NCBI RefSeq assembly: GCF_023983475.1
Contig: NZ_CP092712.1
Location: 1,426,001 to 1,490,000 of the forward strand
Reading direction: 5' to 3'
Source: Aliivibrio fischeri ATCC 7744 = JCM 18803 = DSM 507
GTDB lineage: Bacteria; Pseudomonadota; Gammaproteobacteria; Enterobacterales; Vibrionaceae
Length of the DNA stretch: 64,000 nt
Below, in pieces: positions 8,695-17,514 of the stretch. The notes beneath the pieces were generated by a model that was not told the DNA's origin, made no database searches, and saw nothing but the letters and a program-made list of their open reading frames with translations. Within the stretch, counting starts at the first letter, position 1. Every line of letters begins with the position of its first letter. The position numbers and the translations under genes were made by a program.

Positions 8695-10361
8695 CGCTGG
8701 TTAAACCAGTGTTTAATTCGACATAATAAAGCGGAACAATGAGTTGGATGATGTTCAACATCTTCAATATGTTGAGCAATTAAAGAGAAAACAGACTCAT
8801 GTTCTTCTGACTGTAAAGGTAATCCCAATAAAATCTCAACTGCTTCTTCAACGTTATTTACAGGGTAGATAGTAAATAAGTTATCTTCTACAGCTTGAAC
8901 GACATCATCGGAAAGTACAAGATTAATTCCATTTGTTGCTGGGATAATAACACCTTGTTCACCAGTTAACCCACGTTTTTGGCATAACTGGTAAAAGGCC
9001 TCAATTTTTTCGTTAACACCGCCAATAGGCTGAGCAGAACCAAACTGATCAACCGAACCTGTAATGGCGATACTCTGAGTTATTGGTTTAATTGATAGGG
9101 CACTTAATAATGCGCACAGTTCAGCTAAGCTAGCGCTGTCGCCATCAACTTCACAATAAGATTGTTCAAATACCATTGAAGCGGTAAAAGGTAAAGGTTC
9201 ACGAGAATCAAGTTGGCTTAAGATATAAGCTTGCATGATCAACATGCCTTTAGCATGAATATTACCACCAAGTTCCACTTTGCGTTCAACATCAGATAGT
9301 TCACCATCACCAGTATGTACAACACAAGAAATGCGTGAAGCTTCACCATAAGAAATAGGGTGTCCTGGAACAGATACGACGGTTAGCCCGTTAATTTGGC
9401 CAACTTTTTCACCTTGTGTTTCAATAAGAATATTGTTTTCAAGAATATCGTCTAACGCACGTGATGGTAAATAAGATTCAATATAGTATTTAGATTCAAT
9501 AGCACGATTAAAATCTGCGGCACAAACACTTGTTTTTGACTCAGAAGCTAATGAAGCATGAGCCAAAAATGAGTTTAGCCAAATTAAACATAAGTTTAAT
9601 CGAGTTTGATCTTCACACTCACGCGCACCAACTTTTAATAATGGCAATAACGATAGGCCATCATTTAATGGTAAATGTCCGTTATCAGTTAATATCGCAT
9701 TAATGAGTTGAACGTAAGCCGTTACGCTGTCACTTGATATTTTTGTATCAAATTCGTACTCAGAGTACATTGACATGCCGGCAAGTAAGTCGGGTTCTAA
9801 CTGTTCAATTTCACCTAATAAAGCTCGGTCACCAACGATGAGCAATTTTACATCGACAGACAGTTGGTGGTTTGTTGCTTTAGGTGATTTAAGATCACTT
9901 GAAGGAATCGTTATAGAACTGCCTTGAAGTACGCTTTTTAATCTAGGCCATAAGTATGGATTAGCAAGTAAGATACTTGGCGATATAATTAAAAAACCAC
10001 CATTAGCTTGCTGAAGTAAGCCTGATTCTAAATTGTCAGATTTATTATGGTAGATACCAAATAGCTCTGCTTCAGATGCACTTTCAGCAATAATGATTGG
10101 TACATCAGTATCCTGATCAACACGGTTCTTGCTATTATTCTTTAGCCATGTAGCAGCATATTCACGATAAACTCGGTTATCTAATGCGGTTAGCTGAAGT
10201 ATATTAATGCCATTGATTTGAGAGAAATTCGTCAGTGCTTGAACTAATCGAGGTTGCAAAGAGTAGGCGTCTTGAACTTCAGATAAGAGTGCATTATTCA
10301 AATCGTTTTCGATATGCGCGAAATTTGGTGAAATTGTAAATGGCGTGTCTACTAACTGCAT
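8691..10361 (-). CDS. Lon-family (S16) protease, YcbZ/LonH type
   Basis: 556 residues. The C-terminal ~220 residues form an S16 peptidase domain with the Ser-Lys dyad visible: Ser in VDGDSASLAEL (near 409) and Lys in GGVNEKIEAF (near 452). No Walker A motif was seen in the N-terminal half, as in the E. coli homologue YcbZ, which is shorter than Lon and has a degenerate ATPase part. Substrates are not established. It is divergent from matP and in line with fabA, the E. coli arrangement. A matS-like site lies inside at 9721. Confidence 0.9.
   Translation of the reverse strand: MQLVDTPFTISPNFAHIENDLNNALLSEVQDAYSLQPRLVQALTNFSQINGINILQLTALDNRVYREYAATWLKNNSKNRVDQDTDVPIIIAESASEAELFGIYHNKSDNLESGLLQQANGGFLIISPSILLANPYLWPRLKSVLQGSSITIPSSDLKSPKATNHQLSVDVKLLIVGDRALLGEIEQLEPDLLAGMSMYSEYEFDTKISSDSVTAYVQLINAILTDNGHLPLNDGLSLLPLLKVGARECEDQTRLNLCLIWLNSFLAHASLASESKTSVCAADFNRAIESKYYIESYLPSRALDDILENNILIETQGEKVGQINGLTVVSVPGHPISYGEASRISCVVHTGDGELSDVERKVELGGNIHAKGMLIMQAYILSQLDSREPLPFTASMVFEQSYCEVDGDSASLAELCALLSALSIKPITQSIAITGSVDQFGSAQPIGGVNEKIEAFYQLCQKRGLTGEQGVIIPATNGINLVLSDDVVQAVEDNLFTIYPVNNVEEAVEILLGLPLQSEEHESVFSLIAQHIEDVEHHPTHCSALLCRIKHWFNQR
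9721..9733. promoter_or_regulatory. matS-like site, GTTAC-arm variant
   Basis: GTTACGCTGTCAC: one deviation from GTGACRNYGTCAC (third base), inside the Lon-like gene. Confidence 0.45.
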
Positions 10362-10496
10362 GCTTACTTATGACTAAAAAATAAAATCGATTATACATGA
10401 CATAATGTAAAACGTCTGATTTTTCAGAGCTTACATTAGCAATTAGATCAGAATCTCATATTTGCTGTTATTTAATTGAACTTACCAGTGTCTACG

Positions 10497-10509
10497 GTTA
10501 CACTGTCAC
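10497..10509. promoter_or_regulatory. matS-like site 32 bases before the matP ATG
   Basis: GTTACACTGTCAC deviates once from GTGACRNYGTCAC. It lies where the matP promoter or leader should be, so MatP could bind its own upstream region (inference). Confidence 0.5.
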
Positions 10510-10541
10510 CCAACATTTTCTTTTATAACGAGTGACTTATT

Positions 10542-10988
10542 ATGAAATACCAACAACTTGAAAACCTAGAAGCTGGTTGGAAATGGATGTATTTGTTCAA
10601 TAAGCACCGTATGGGAGAATCGATTACTTGTTATATTGATTCAAGTGAACAAAAAAAGTGGGTTGATGAGTTTGTAAAACTTGAACATGAACCCGTGAAA
10701 GCGCTTGAGTGGATTCAAAAACACATGAATCCAGATCTTGAAAATAAACTTAAGCAAGCAATAAGAGCGAAACGTAAACGTCATTTTAATGCAGAACAAG
10801 AACATACACGCAAGAAATCCATAGATCTTGATTATCGAGTATGGGAAAAGCTTTCATTAAGAGCACAAGATTTAGATTCAACGCTATCAGATACCATCGA
10901 ATATTTACTTAGTGAAGCGTCAAAAACAGAAAAGGTTAGCCGAACTGTTTCTTCATTAAAGGCTGACTTACATGAGCTCCTGAAATAG
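10542..10988 (+). CDS. matP: Macrodomain Ter protein MatP
   Basis: 148 residues, E. coli MatP length. MatP binds 13-bp matS sites, organises the replication terminus domain and tethers it to the divisome via ZapB. Visible: the N-terminal LEAGWKWMYLF helix motif, basic RAKRKRHFNAEQEHTRKKSIDLD leading into the ribbon-helix-helix part (IDLDYRVWEKLSLRAQ), and a C-terminal coiled coil for tetramerisation. It is divergent from the Lon-like gene and ends in its own terminator. The window's matS and matS-like sites support a functional Ter system. Confidence 0.96.
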   Translation: MKYQQLENLEAGWKWMYLFNKHRMGESITCYIDSSEQKKWVDEFVKLEHEPVKALEWIQKHMNPDLENKLKQAIRAKRKRHFNAEQEHTRKKSIDLDYRVWEKLSLRAQDLDSTLSDTIEYLLSEASKTEKVSRTVSSLKADLHELLK

Positions 10989-10998
10989 GAGCTTTTTT
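10974..10998 (+). terminator. Intrinsic terminator overlapping the matP stop
   Basis: AGCTCCT/AGGAGCT stem with a five-base loop and six T. The stop codon sits in the loop region. Confidence 0.85.
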
Positions 10999-11039
10999 CA
11001 TTCCTCCTAATGCACTATAACTTAATTTCGTGTATTTAA

Positions 11040-11594
11040 TTAATCAAATAACTCAATCACTAACTTATTGTTTTTTATAGCTAAATTAGGTTCAGAAGAC
11101 TTAATAAAAGATTCTTTAAGCTTATTAGAATCGAGCTTATATGCAGGTTCATTTGAAAGTGCGTAGCCAATAATTGAAACCGCAGGCTTTAAAAGAGCAG
11201 CAATATCTTGCGGCAACTCGCCATTTTGATCTTCAAATTTTTCTAATCTAAGTGCTTTTAAATAAATTTCACCTGTTTTTTTATCGTATTCAGGAATCGC
11301 ACTGAACTCTAGAGATAAAGCCATATTCTGGGTGAGTTGATTCATGATCTCAACATCAGCGGTTGTATTTGCATAAACAGCAATTCGATTGGCATCTACA
11401 CGGCCAATAGTGACGTTAACATCCTCAACATTTACTTGCGCATAAAGCACACCAGGAATACCGACAGATTTTTCAACATGAACTTCATTAGAAAGATAAT
11501 CTGTCATTTCTTGCTCGGTAACTGAATAGCTAGCACATCCAGATAATGAAAGAACGCAAGACAGAGATAATAGCATTGATTTACAGTGATTCAT
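11040..11594 (-). CDS. DUF1439 (YceB-like) lipoprotein
   Basis: 184 residues. The start is placed at the ATG at 11594 so that the signal peptide MNHCKSMLLSLSCVLSLSGC ends in the lipobox LSGC; the upstream extension to 11642 adds no signal features. The body resembles E. coli YceB: SVTEQEMTDYL near the N-terminus and a conserved GIPGVLYAQV. It is probably an outer-membrane lipoprotein with a lipid-binding (SMP-like) fold. Function is unknown. It is convergent with matP. Confidence 0.82.
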   Translation of the reverse strand: MNHCKSMLLSLSCVLSLSGCASYSVTEQEMTDYLSNEVHVEKSVGIPGVLYAQVNVEDVNVTIGRVDANRIAVYANTTADVEIMNQLTQNMALSLEFSAIPEYDKKTGEIYLKALRLEKFEDQNGELPQDIAALLKPAVSIIGYALSNEPAYKLDSNKLKESFIKSSEPNLAIKNNKLVIELFD

Positions 11595-11626
11595 GGAAGT
11601 CTCATATTGAATAGTAATTAGGTATT

Positions 11627-11639
11627 GTGACAATGTAAC
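11627..11639. promoter_or_regulatory. matS-like site, GTAAC-arm variant
   Basis: GTGACAATGTAAC: one deviation from GTGACRNYGTCAC (in the right arm), just upstream of the DUF1439 gene. Confidence 0.45.
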
Positions 11640-11917
11640 CATTTAAAAATAACGGATACAGTTTACTGGTGGATTAAACTAATAACAAATTAAAACGTAA
11701 GATATCACCAAGTATTGACTTAGTGTCATGATAACTTAGCTGAACGGGTTACGCCTTAAATGAGTGATTTAAAGAAATGAATAAGAAACAGAAAACCAAG
11801 ATAGTACTAGAAGCATAAAAAAAGCTTGAAACCATATAGAAACTAATAAGCAAAAATAGCATTTTAAAGCTGATTTTCTCTGATAATTAATCCAGTATCT
11901 TTGTCAATCCTATTTTA

Positions 11918-11951
11918 AAATGTCCTCTTTAGGGCAAGATAGAAATGTCCT
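11918..11951. repeat. Short direct repeat AAATGTCCT x2
   Basis: The 9-mer occurs at 11918-11926 and 11943-11951, 25 bases apart. It could be a remnant of an IS end; no transposase is attached. Confidence 0.3.
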
Positions 11952-11990
11952 TATTCTTTATATTGAAAGTAATAAGAATAGGGAGTATGA

Positions 11991-12014
11991 AAAAGACCTC
12001 ATGAAAGAGGTCTT
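11991..12014 (-). terminator. Intrinsic terminator of the effector/immunity cassette
   Basis: 8-bp stem AAGACCTC/GAGGTCTT with a 6-base loop. On the minus strand it is followed by five T. It lies 50 bases after the immunity gene stop. Confidence 0.6.
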
Positions 12015-12063
12015 ATGGATAGTTGAGTTAGAGGGGGAAGAGATGAATGAGTATCAGTAATAC

Positions 12064-12465
12064 TTAAAATTTCTCACACTGTGAAATGTCTTTTACGTAA
12101 TCGCGCATAAGATTTTTCTTGTAGCCTATTTTCTTAGGACATTCAATCATGTTATTAGGCTTTATCACTAAGTAATAATTAGCATAGTTAACACTTATTC
12201 CTACAATAAAGCCAAGCAATAGAGAGATATAAAACGATTTCATAGCACTTTTATATTCATTTTTTGTAATCAGAGACTTTACAGACATTAAAAGTGATAT
12301 AAAACCAAAAATAGTAATCCCCCATGTTGCTATCAAGGGCATAGCAAAACTGCTAAACAATACCTTATTAACTTGTTCTATAGGTAATAATAATGGCTCA
12401 ATTGTTCCATATGATGCATAAGTAAATGGAACAATTAAGAACAGTGATAATAATAACTTACGCAT
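12064..12465 (-). CDS. Putative immunity protein, small membrane protein
   Basis: 133 residues with no family recognised. The N-terminal hydrophobic stretch LLLSLFLIVPFTYA looks like a signal peptide or first membrane helix. Two more helices follow (near residues 38-62 and 74-97), then a C-terminal soluble tail with two Cys. The start overlaps the end of the upstream toxin-like gene by 8 bases, the tight coupling usual for effector-immunity pairs. Immunity proteins of membrane-targeting type VI effectors are typically small multi-pass membrane proteins. The role is inferred from context and topology. Confidence 0.55.
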   Translation of the reverse strand: MRKLLLSLFLIVPFTYASYGTIEPLLLPIEQVNKVLFSSFAMPLIATWGITIFGFISLLMSVKSLITKNEYKSAMKSFYISLLLGFIVGISVNYANYYLVIKPNNMIECPKKIGYKKNLMRDYVKDISQCEKF

Positions 12466-13645
12466 CGAAATTCTCTAAAACAAAATTGACAAGTTTCTTT
12501 TCAAAATCAGTAATCTGATCAACAGTCCAAATACCAAAACTAGCTGTTACTAAAATTATTGCGCTGCCTAAGAAAGTTGTAGGTGCTGCCAAAGTACCTA
12601 TAGCTAAAGCAGTACCTGCCACAGCTAAAACATTAATAAGCAACTTAGCCTGATCAACACCTAACTTTCTTAGGGTATATTCATCGTTTAATACATACTG
12701 TAAAACGTTAATGGCTGAGCCCACCAATATCTCCATTGGAGCGGTAACTTTCACATAACGAGCCATGCCCTTAACGGAATCTAAAGCCCCCAAGCCCAGT
12801 TTAACAACTTGAGGATTAGAGGCTTTAAAACGATTACCTGCGAGTAACGTTTTCATGTGTTGTTTATAGCCTTTCAATATTAAGTAATCAACGCCATTAT
12901 GCGTTTTTACATAAGCAGTGACACCAAATCCACCTAATTTTTTAGCGGTATCAAACGCATCGTAAACACCAGTAGCCGCGCCACCTATATTTTGAGTTTT
13001 ATCGAGCATATCAAAAAATTCTGTCCATTCTTCAGGAGCAAGAACGGTTGTCTCAATAACATCTTGCGTATAAGTAACATGAATTTCTTTTTCTCCGTCT
13101 TCCGCGAGAAAATTATAAGGAGGCCAATAAGCATTTTTAGGATTAATTTCTGGCTGGAAAGAGGCATTACCTTGAGTCTCATTATTAACAAAACTCTGGC
13201 TCGCTTGAGTATGACTGTTTGATTCACCATCGAGCGATTGGGTAAACAAAGAAAGGGGAGATAAACATTTTTCACCAAATGGCTTTCGATATGCGGTTAA
13301 TGACTCTAAACCGTCTTCAGTTGGTACTATACGATTTCGAATATTATCATTAAGAATTTTAGATGCTTTACACCCTCGATTTTCATCCGCTAAATCCCTT
13401 TGCTCTCTCGCTTCATACTCTGCATTCATCGTTTCAGTAAACACTTGTTGAGCTTCTTGGATCGTTGCGTATGTCACGCCTCTAAATACCTTTGAGTAAA
13501 CCAAAGGATCATGCCCTAAATTCTGTTGTGTTGCTGTCTGATTAAAAAACATATCGACGGCTTGGTCGTACGTCACATGACTCACTAACCAATCAGCAGA
13601 GTGACGTGGGGCAAATGGAAAGCTTCGACCTTTAGGTGGCGGCAT
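12458..13645 (-). CDS. Putative type VI secretion membrane-disrupting effector
   Basis: 395 residues, no signal peptide. Residues ~1-190 form an N-terminal part starting MPPPKGRSFPFAPRHS that I do not recognise. The C-terminal ~190 residues resemble the pore-forming or membrane-disrupting toxin domain (Tme-like) at the end of many MIX, PAAR or Rhs effectors: GVDYLILKGYKQHM, then GNRFKASNPQVVKLGLG, then two hydrophobic helices near residues 330-375. The downstream small membrane gene overlaps by 8 bases. No VgrG, Hcp, PAAR or adaptor gene is nearby, so it would be an orphan cargo. An ISNCY element lies 75 bases upstream. Confidence 0.6.
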   Translation of the reverse strand: MPPPKGRSFPFAPRHSADWLVSHVTYDQAVDMFFNQTATQQNLGHDPLVYSKVFRGVTYATIQEAQQVFTETMNAEYEAREQRDLADENRGCKASKILNDNIRNRIVPTEDGLESLTAYRKPFGEKCLSPLSLFTQSLDGESNSHTQASQSFVNNETQGNASFQPEINPKNAYWPPYNFLAEDGEKEIHVTYTQDVIETTVLAPEEWTEFFDMLDKTQNIGGAATGVYDAFDTAKKLGGFGVTAYVKTHNGVDYLILKGYKQHMKTLLAGNRFKASNPQVVKLGLGALDSVKGMARYVKVTAPMEILVGSAINVLQYVLNDEYTLRKLGVDQAKLLINVLAVAGTALAIGTLAAPTTFLGSAIILVTASFGIWTVDQITDFEKKLVNFVLENFDA

Positions 13646-13719
13646 ATTAAAACTCCAATAAAAGAGTTAATACTACCAGATAACTAAAAATCAAAACGCC
13701 TAAATACACCAAACAAAAA

Positions 13720-15197
13720 CACTTTTTTACCTGTCATTTTGTATGGTTATGCTTTCTTTGAAGTACTTGCCTTAAATGTAGAAGGATCAGCAAGTACAGG
13801 ATTTAACGCCCTCAATTGTTGTGCGATGGCTCGTTTTTGTGCCGTTCTTTTCGGTGCATTTTTACTGCGCTCACGAGCCTGATTTTTTTCAAACTCTTCT
13901 TGTTTTTGTTGTGCAAATTTAAGCACTTGCCCTAAACGCTTGTTATCAACAACACGCCCTTGATCTATTTTTGCAAGTTTGTCGAATACTTTAAAGTTTA
14001 AGGTTCGATATCCATAACGAATTGAAATTGTACCATCAGGGTAATCCAGCACTTTAACGCTTTCATTCACTAACTTAGCATTTTCTTCTGTATTTTCAAT
14101 TAAATAAACGACTTTATCATATTGAAATGTTAATGATTTACTCAGTTTTCTTATTTCTTGCCACGAGAATATATCAGTGAGTTCATCTTTACTTTCGCGT
14201 ACTGGACGGTGCATGTCTTTAGGATAATTTGCAGGTTTTGCAAATCGTTGATTAAAATCAGCAATGAAATAGGGTAGCCATGCATTGGCTTCCTCAATCG
14301 TATTTATATGCTGCAATCTCATCTCTTTAACTAAACGATCTTGTAGTGTTAAATTCGCTCGTTCAACACGTCCTTTTGCTTGAGAGCTATTCGCACATAT
14401 TAATTCAATCCCCAAATCATGCAGCATACGACCATATTGAGTAGGATGTTTAGACTCAACGGCTTGCTTATTACTAGAATGAAAAATGGCATGTCGGTCG
14501 CTATAAAATGCCACCGGTTTACCATGCTCATCAATGTATTCACGTGTGGCCATCATATAATCAAAAGCCGATTCCGTTTCACTGAATCTTAAATTCATCA
14601 AGCGTCCCGTAGCATCATCAATGAAAACCAATAAACAACATTTTGAGCTACGACCTTCAAACCAATCATGATGAGAGCCGTCAATTTGGATCAGTTCACC
14701 AAGGCAATCTCGACGATAACGGGGTTGATAAACTCTAGGTTTTCGCTGTGAATGCGGGGTCCATAGTTGCTCTGCGATCATCCATTGCCTAAGCGTTTCT
14801 TTAGAAATGTGGATATCATGCAGTTCGATGAGTTTTTCACGAGCTAATGTCGGGGAAAAGTCGGCATAACGCTCACGAATAATAGTTAATATCTTTGCTC
14901 GGTGCTCAGGTGGATAACGATGGTTACTCGGCTTTCCTCGTGACAAATGAACAAGCCCAGCCGCACCATATTCACGCAAGCGAGTCATTAACCGTTGAAC
15001 TTGTCGAACGCTGAGGTTTAGGTAAGTCGCAGCATCAGCGCGTTTTAATCGACGTTCACACACATCTTGGATCACTTTAAAACGATTTATATCTTGGTCA
15101 CTCATAGTAATCAACATCTCGTTAACTCCGTAGCTGAACAAATAATATACAATCATTACTGTACGCTAAAGAGACAATTTAATCTTGCTAAAAAGTG
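13720..15197 (-). mobile_element. ISNCY (IS1202-like) insertion sequence
   Basis: About 1.48 kb holding one transposase gene. Candidate imperfect terminal repeats are CACTTTTTTACC at the left (13720) and the inverse CACTTTTTAGC at the right (15187-15197). No target duplication was found, so the exact ends are provisional. Confidence 0.6.
13747..15117 (-). CDS. ISNCY family transposase
   Basis: 456 residues. The N-terminal helix-turn-helix region (AATYLNLSVRQVQRLMTRL) binds DNA. The integrase-type core shows the DDE triad: Asp in LIQIDGSHHDWF, Asp in AFYSDRHAIF and Glu in QAKGRVERAN. The C-terminus is Lys/Arg-rich. The ATG at 15117 is chosen because GGAG lies 8 bases before it; the frame extends to 15156. 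It appears intact, with no frameshift or internal stop. It sits upstream of the effector cassette in the same direction. Confidence 0.88.
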   Translation of the reverse strand: MLITMSDQDINRFKVIQDVCERRLKRADAATYLNLSVRQVQRLMTRLREYGAAGLVHLSRGKPSNHRYPPEHRAKILTIIRERYADFSPTLAREKLIELHDIHISKETLRQWMIAEQLWTPHSQRKPRVYQPRYRRDCLGELIQIDGSHHDWFEGRSSKCCLLVFIDDATGRLMNLRFSETESAFDYMMATREYIDEHGKPVAFYSDRHAIFHSSNKQAVESKHPTQYGRMLHDLGIELICANSSQAKGRVERANLTLQDRLVKEMRLQHINTIEEANAWLPYFIADFNQRFAKPANYPKDMHRPVRESKDELTDIFSWQEIRKLSKSLTFQYDKVVYLIENTEENAKLVNESVKVLDYPDGTISIRYGYRTLNFKVFDKLAKIDQGRVVDNKRLGQVLKFAQQKQEEFEKNQARERSKNAPKRTAQKRAIAQQLRALNPVLADPSTFKASTSKKA

Positions 15198-15425
15198 ACA
15201 TTACTACTTTGCTCCTACAATCTTAGTGCGCATTATGTATATTATGTTAAATATGGTTTGGGTTAATATAGATTGTTGCTTGTCATACTGCACTATCTCT
15301 TGTCTTCATTACTTTCAGCTTCAATTTAACCATAATCGTATTTACCATAAAATAGCTAATAATCATTAAATAATACTTCGTATTTATCCATTGATTATTA
15401 GCCTCATTCTTACAAGCTAAGTTAC

Positions 15426-17504
15426 TTAACAACTGTATTTGATCAGAATATTTGATAAGTCTTTTGCTCTGATTGGTTTTGATATGAAATCGTTCATGCC
15501 AGCTTCCAAACACATTTCTTTTTCTGTCTCCATGGCATGAGCTGTAATTGCTATTATAGGTAACTCTATACCTAATTTTCTTAATTCAGTTGTTGCGCTG
15601 ATACCATCTTTAACTGGCATTGATACGTCCATAAGAATCACATCAAAAAAACGACAATTTGGCTGATGCTTAAATATTGAAATGGCCTCTTCACCATTAC
15701 TGACTATTGATACATGGTGGCCTTGTTTTTCTAGCAATATCTGAAGAACAGCCTGATTTGCTTTATTATCTTCTGCTAACAAAATATTTAAGTTACGCTG
15801 ATTAACCAATTTTTTATCTTCATTATTTAACTGTTTCGGTAAATCGCGGATTTCTTTTAAAGGCAGAGTTATCTTAAAAGTACTGCCGACATTTAAGCGA
15901 CTCTCTACTGTTATCGTACCTTGCATTAGTTCAACTAAACGTTTAATAATGGCTAAACCAAGGCCAGTTCCACCATATTTTCTGGTTATTGAACTGTCTG
16001 CTTGCACAAATGGTTTAAACAATTGCTCTAGTGTTGTTGAAGCAATGCCAATACCAGTATCACTAACTGATATAGATATTGAATTATTAGCCAACTTCTC
16101 AATTTTAACAGCGACATGTCCATGATTAGTAAATTTAATCGCATTACCAACTAAATTGAAGATTACTTGAGATAACCTAGTTGCGTCAGCAAAAACATAT
16201 TTAGGTACATTTTGTGACGACGTAACAGTTAAAATTATCCCTTTATCTTTAGCTCTTGTATCTAGAAAATTAATAGATGTATTTAAAGATCTTAATAAAT
16301 CAATTGGTTGTTCATTTAAAACAAATGTCCCTGCTTCAATTCTTGATATATCAAGCACGTCACTGATTATTGTAAGCAGTAATTGAGAAGAACTTTCCAT
16401 TTGATTTAGCCAATCTAGCTGTTCTTCTGAAAGCAAGCTGCCATGAAATATATCCACAAGACCAAGTATTGAGTTTAATGGCGTTCTAATTTCATGACTC
16501 ATCATTGCTAAAAATTGTGACTTTGCTTTGTTTGCTTTTTCAGCTTCAGTTTTAGCGGTTTGAATATCTTTAATGCGTTTTTTTCTCGCTGAAATATCTT
16601 TTGCTGTTCCTCGGTAACCAACAAAAGTACCAAATTCATCAAAAAATGGTTTACCGCTAAGACTTAGCCAGACTTTGTTATTGAAAATATCAGGATTCCA
16701 TTCAACTTCATGAAATGGCTCAAGTCTTTTTTCTGATTCTATTATCGTAGAGTTAATAAAATCATTACTGATCAAGCTAAGTAGGTTTTGAGAAATGATT
16801 GATGTGTTATTTATTTTGGTATCAGACAAGTAAGTAAAATTAAATTGAGGATCCGTTTCCCAAAACCAGTCACCGACGGTTTCAGCAAAATCTTGAAAAC
16901 GTTCTTTACTTAAGAAAAGCTCTTTTGTTTTAAGTGAGACCATTGCGTTAAGACGTTCTTTATAATCAATATCAATGACTGCCCGCTCAACTAATGGCAT
17001 AAAGCGCTCTATTTTATCTTTTTCTAATGTCGAATAAGCACCAAATCTTGAGCATGCTAAAATTATTACAGCATAACCAGAATGGGATTTCAGGCCACAT
17101 ATTGCAACGGAAGAAAACAGGCTTTGTAGAGCTGAGTTCTTAAACAAGAATGCCTCTGTTTTATGTGGCTGGAACAATACAATGGTTTCATCATGACAGG
17201 CACGATAAAAGAGATCGTTATACGACCATTTTAAATTATCAAAATATGGATTTGTTGATGCTAATACAGAGAAACTGTCTTTATCCGTAGATGAAACCAC
17301 AATGGCATTATCAAATTCGACAAATTCTTTAATGACATTTAATAAACCATTAAAAATATCTTCTTTCGTTTGAGCATCAGAGATAGCAGATAAACCACGC
17401 AAAATAACTTGGTTTTCTTTATGAAGTTGAGCTTCACGTTCTTTGCTTCGTTTTAATTCCAACAGTATCTCTTGAAATTGTTCTTTTTCAGAATGATTTT
17501 TCAC
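15426..17504 (-). CDS. Hybrid sensor histidine kinase (NosP-linked, VpsS-like)
   Basis: 692 residues, cytoplasmic, no membrane segments. Order: N-terminal coiled coil (~5-45), GAF-like domain (~50-185), PAS domain (~200-315), HisKA with His near 338 in MMSHEIRTPLNS, HATPase with NLVGNAIKF, DTGIGI and GGTGLGLAI, and a C-terminal receiver with Asp near 625 in LMDVSMP. The NosP-like gene precedes it by 10 bases, so they are co-transcribed. In V. cholerae the equivalent pair feeds nitric oxide sensing into LuxU/biofilm phosphorelay; that role here is inferred. Confidence 0.85.
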   Translation of the reverse strand: MKNHSEKEQFQEILLELKRSKEREAQLHKENQVILRGLSAISDAQTKEDIFNGLLNVIKEFVEFDNAIVVSSTDKDSFSVLASTNPYFDNLKWSYNDLFYRACHDETIVLFQPHKTEAFLFKNSALQSLFSSVAICGLKSHSGYAVIILACSRFGAYSTLEKDKIERFMPLVERAVIDIDYKERLNAMVSLKTKELFLSKERFQDFAETVGDWFWETDPQFNFTYLSDTKINNTSIISQNLLSLISNDFINSTIIESEKRLEPFHEVEWNPDIFNNKVWLSLSGKPFFDEFGTFVGYRGTAKDISARKKRIKDIQTAKTEAEKANKAKSQFLAMMSHEIRTPLNSILGLVDIFHGSLLSEEQLDWLNQMESSSQLLLTIISDVLDISRIEAGTFVLNEQPIDLLRSLNTSINFLDTRAKDKGIILTVTSSQNVPKYVFADATRLSQVIFNLVGNAIKFTNHGHVAVKIEKLANNSISISVSDTGIGIASTTLEQLFKPFVQADSSITRKYGGTGLGLAIIKRLVELMQGTITVESRLNVGSTFKITLPLKEIRDLPKQLNNEDKKLVNQRNLNILLAEDNKANQAVLQILLEKQGHHVSIVSNGEEAISIFKHQPNCRFFDVILMDVSMPVKDGISATTELRKLGIELPIIAITAHAMETEKEMCLEAGMNDFISKPIRAKDLSNILIKYSC
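16214..16226. promoter_or_regulatory. matS-like site, GTAAC-arm variant
   Basis: GTGACGACGTAAC: one deviation from GTGACRNYGTCAC, inside the hybrid kinase gene. Confidence 0.42.
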
Positions 17505-17514
17505 AGATAAATAC

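Larger units (their letters stand above)
11595..12063. other. Intergenic region at the left edge of the accessory segment
   Basis: About 470 bases without a gene. It holds a matS-like site (11627), a direct repeat AAATGTCCT at 11918 and 11943, and a minus-strand terminator (11991). The rest is AT-rich and featureless. Confidence 0.6.

Noticed and set aside
13055-13640. Alternative reading frames inside the effector gene as separate genes
   Set aside because: They lack ribosome sites and their composition follows the main frame; treated as shadows.
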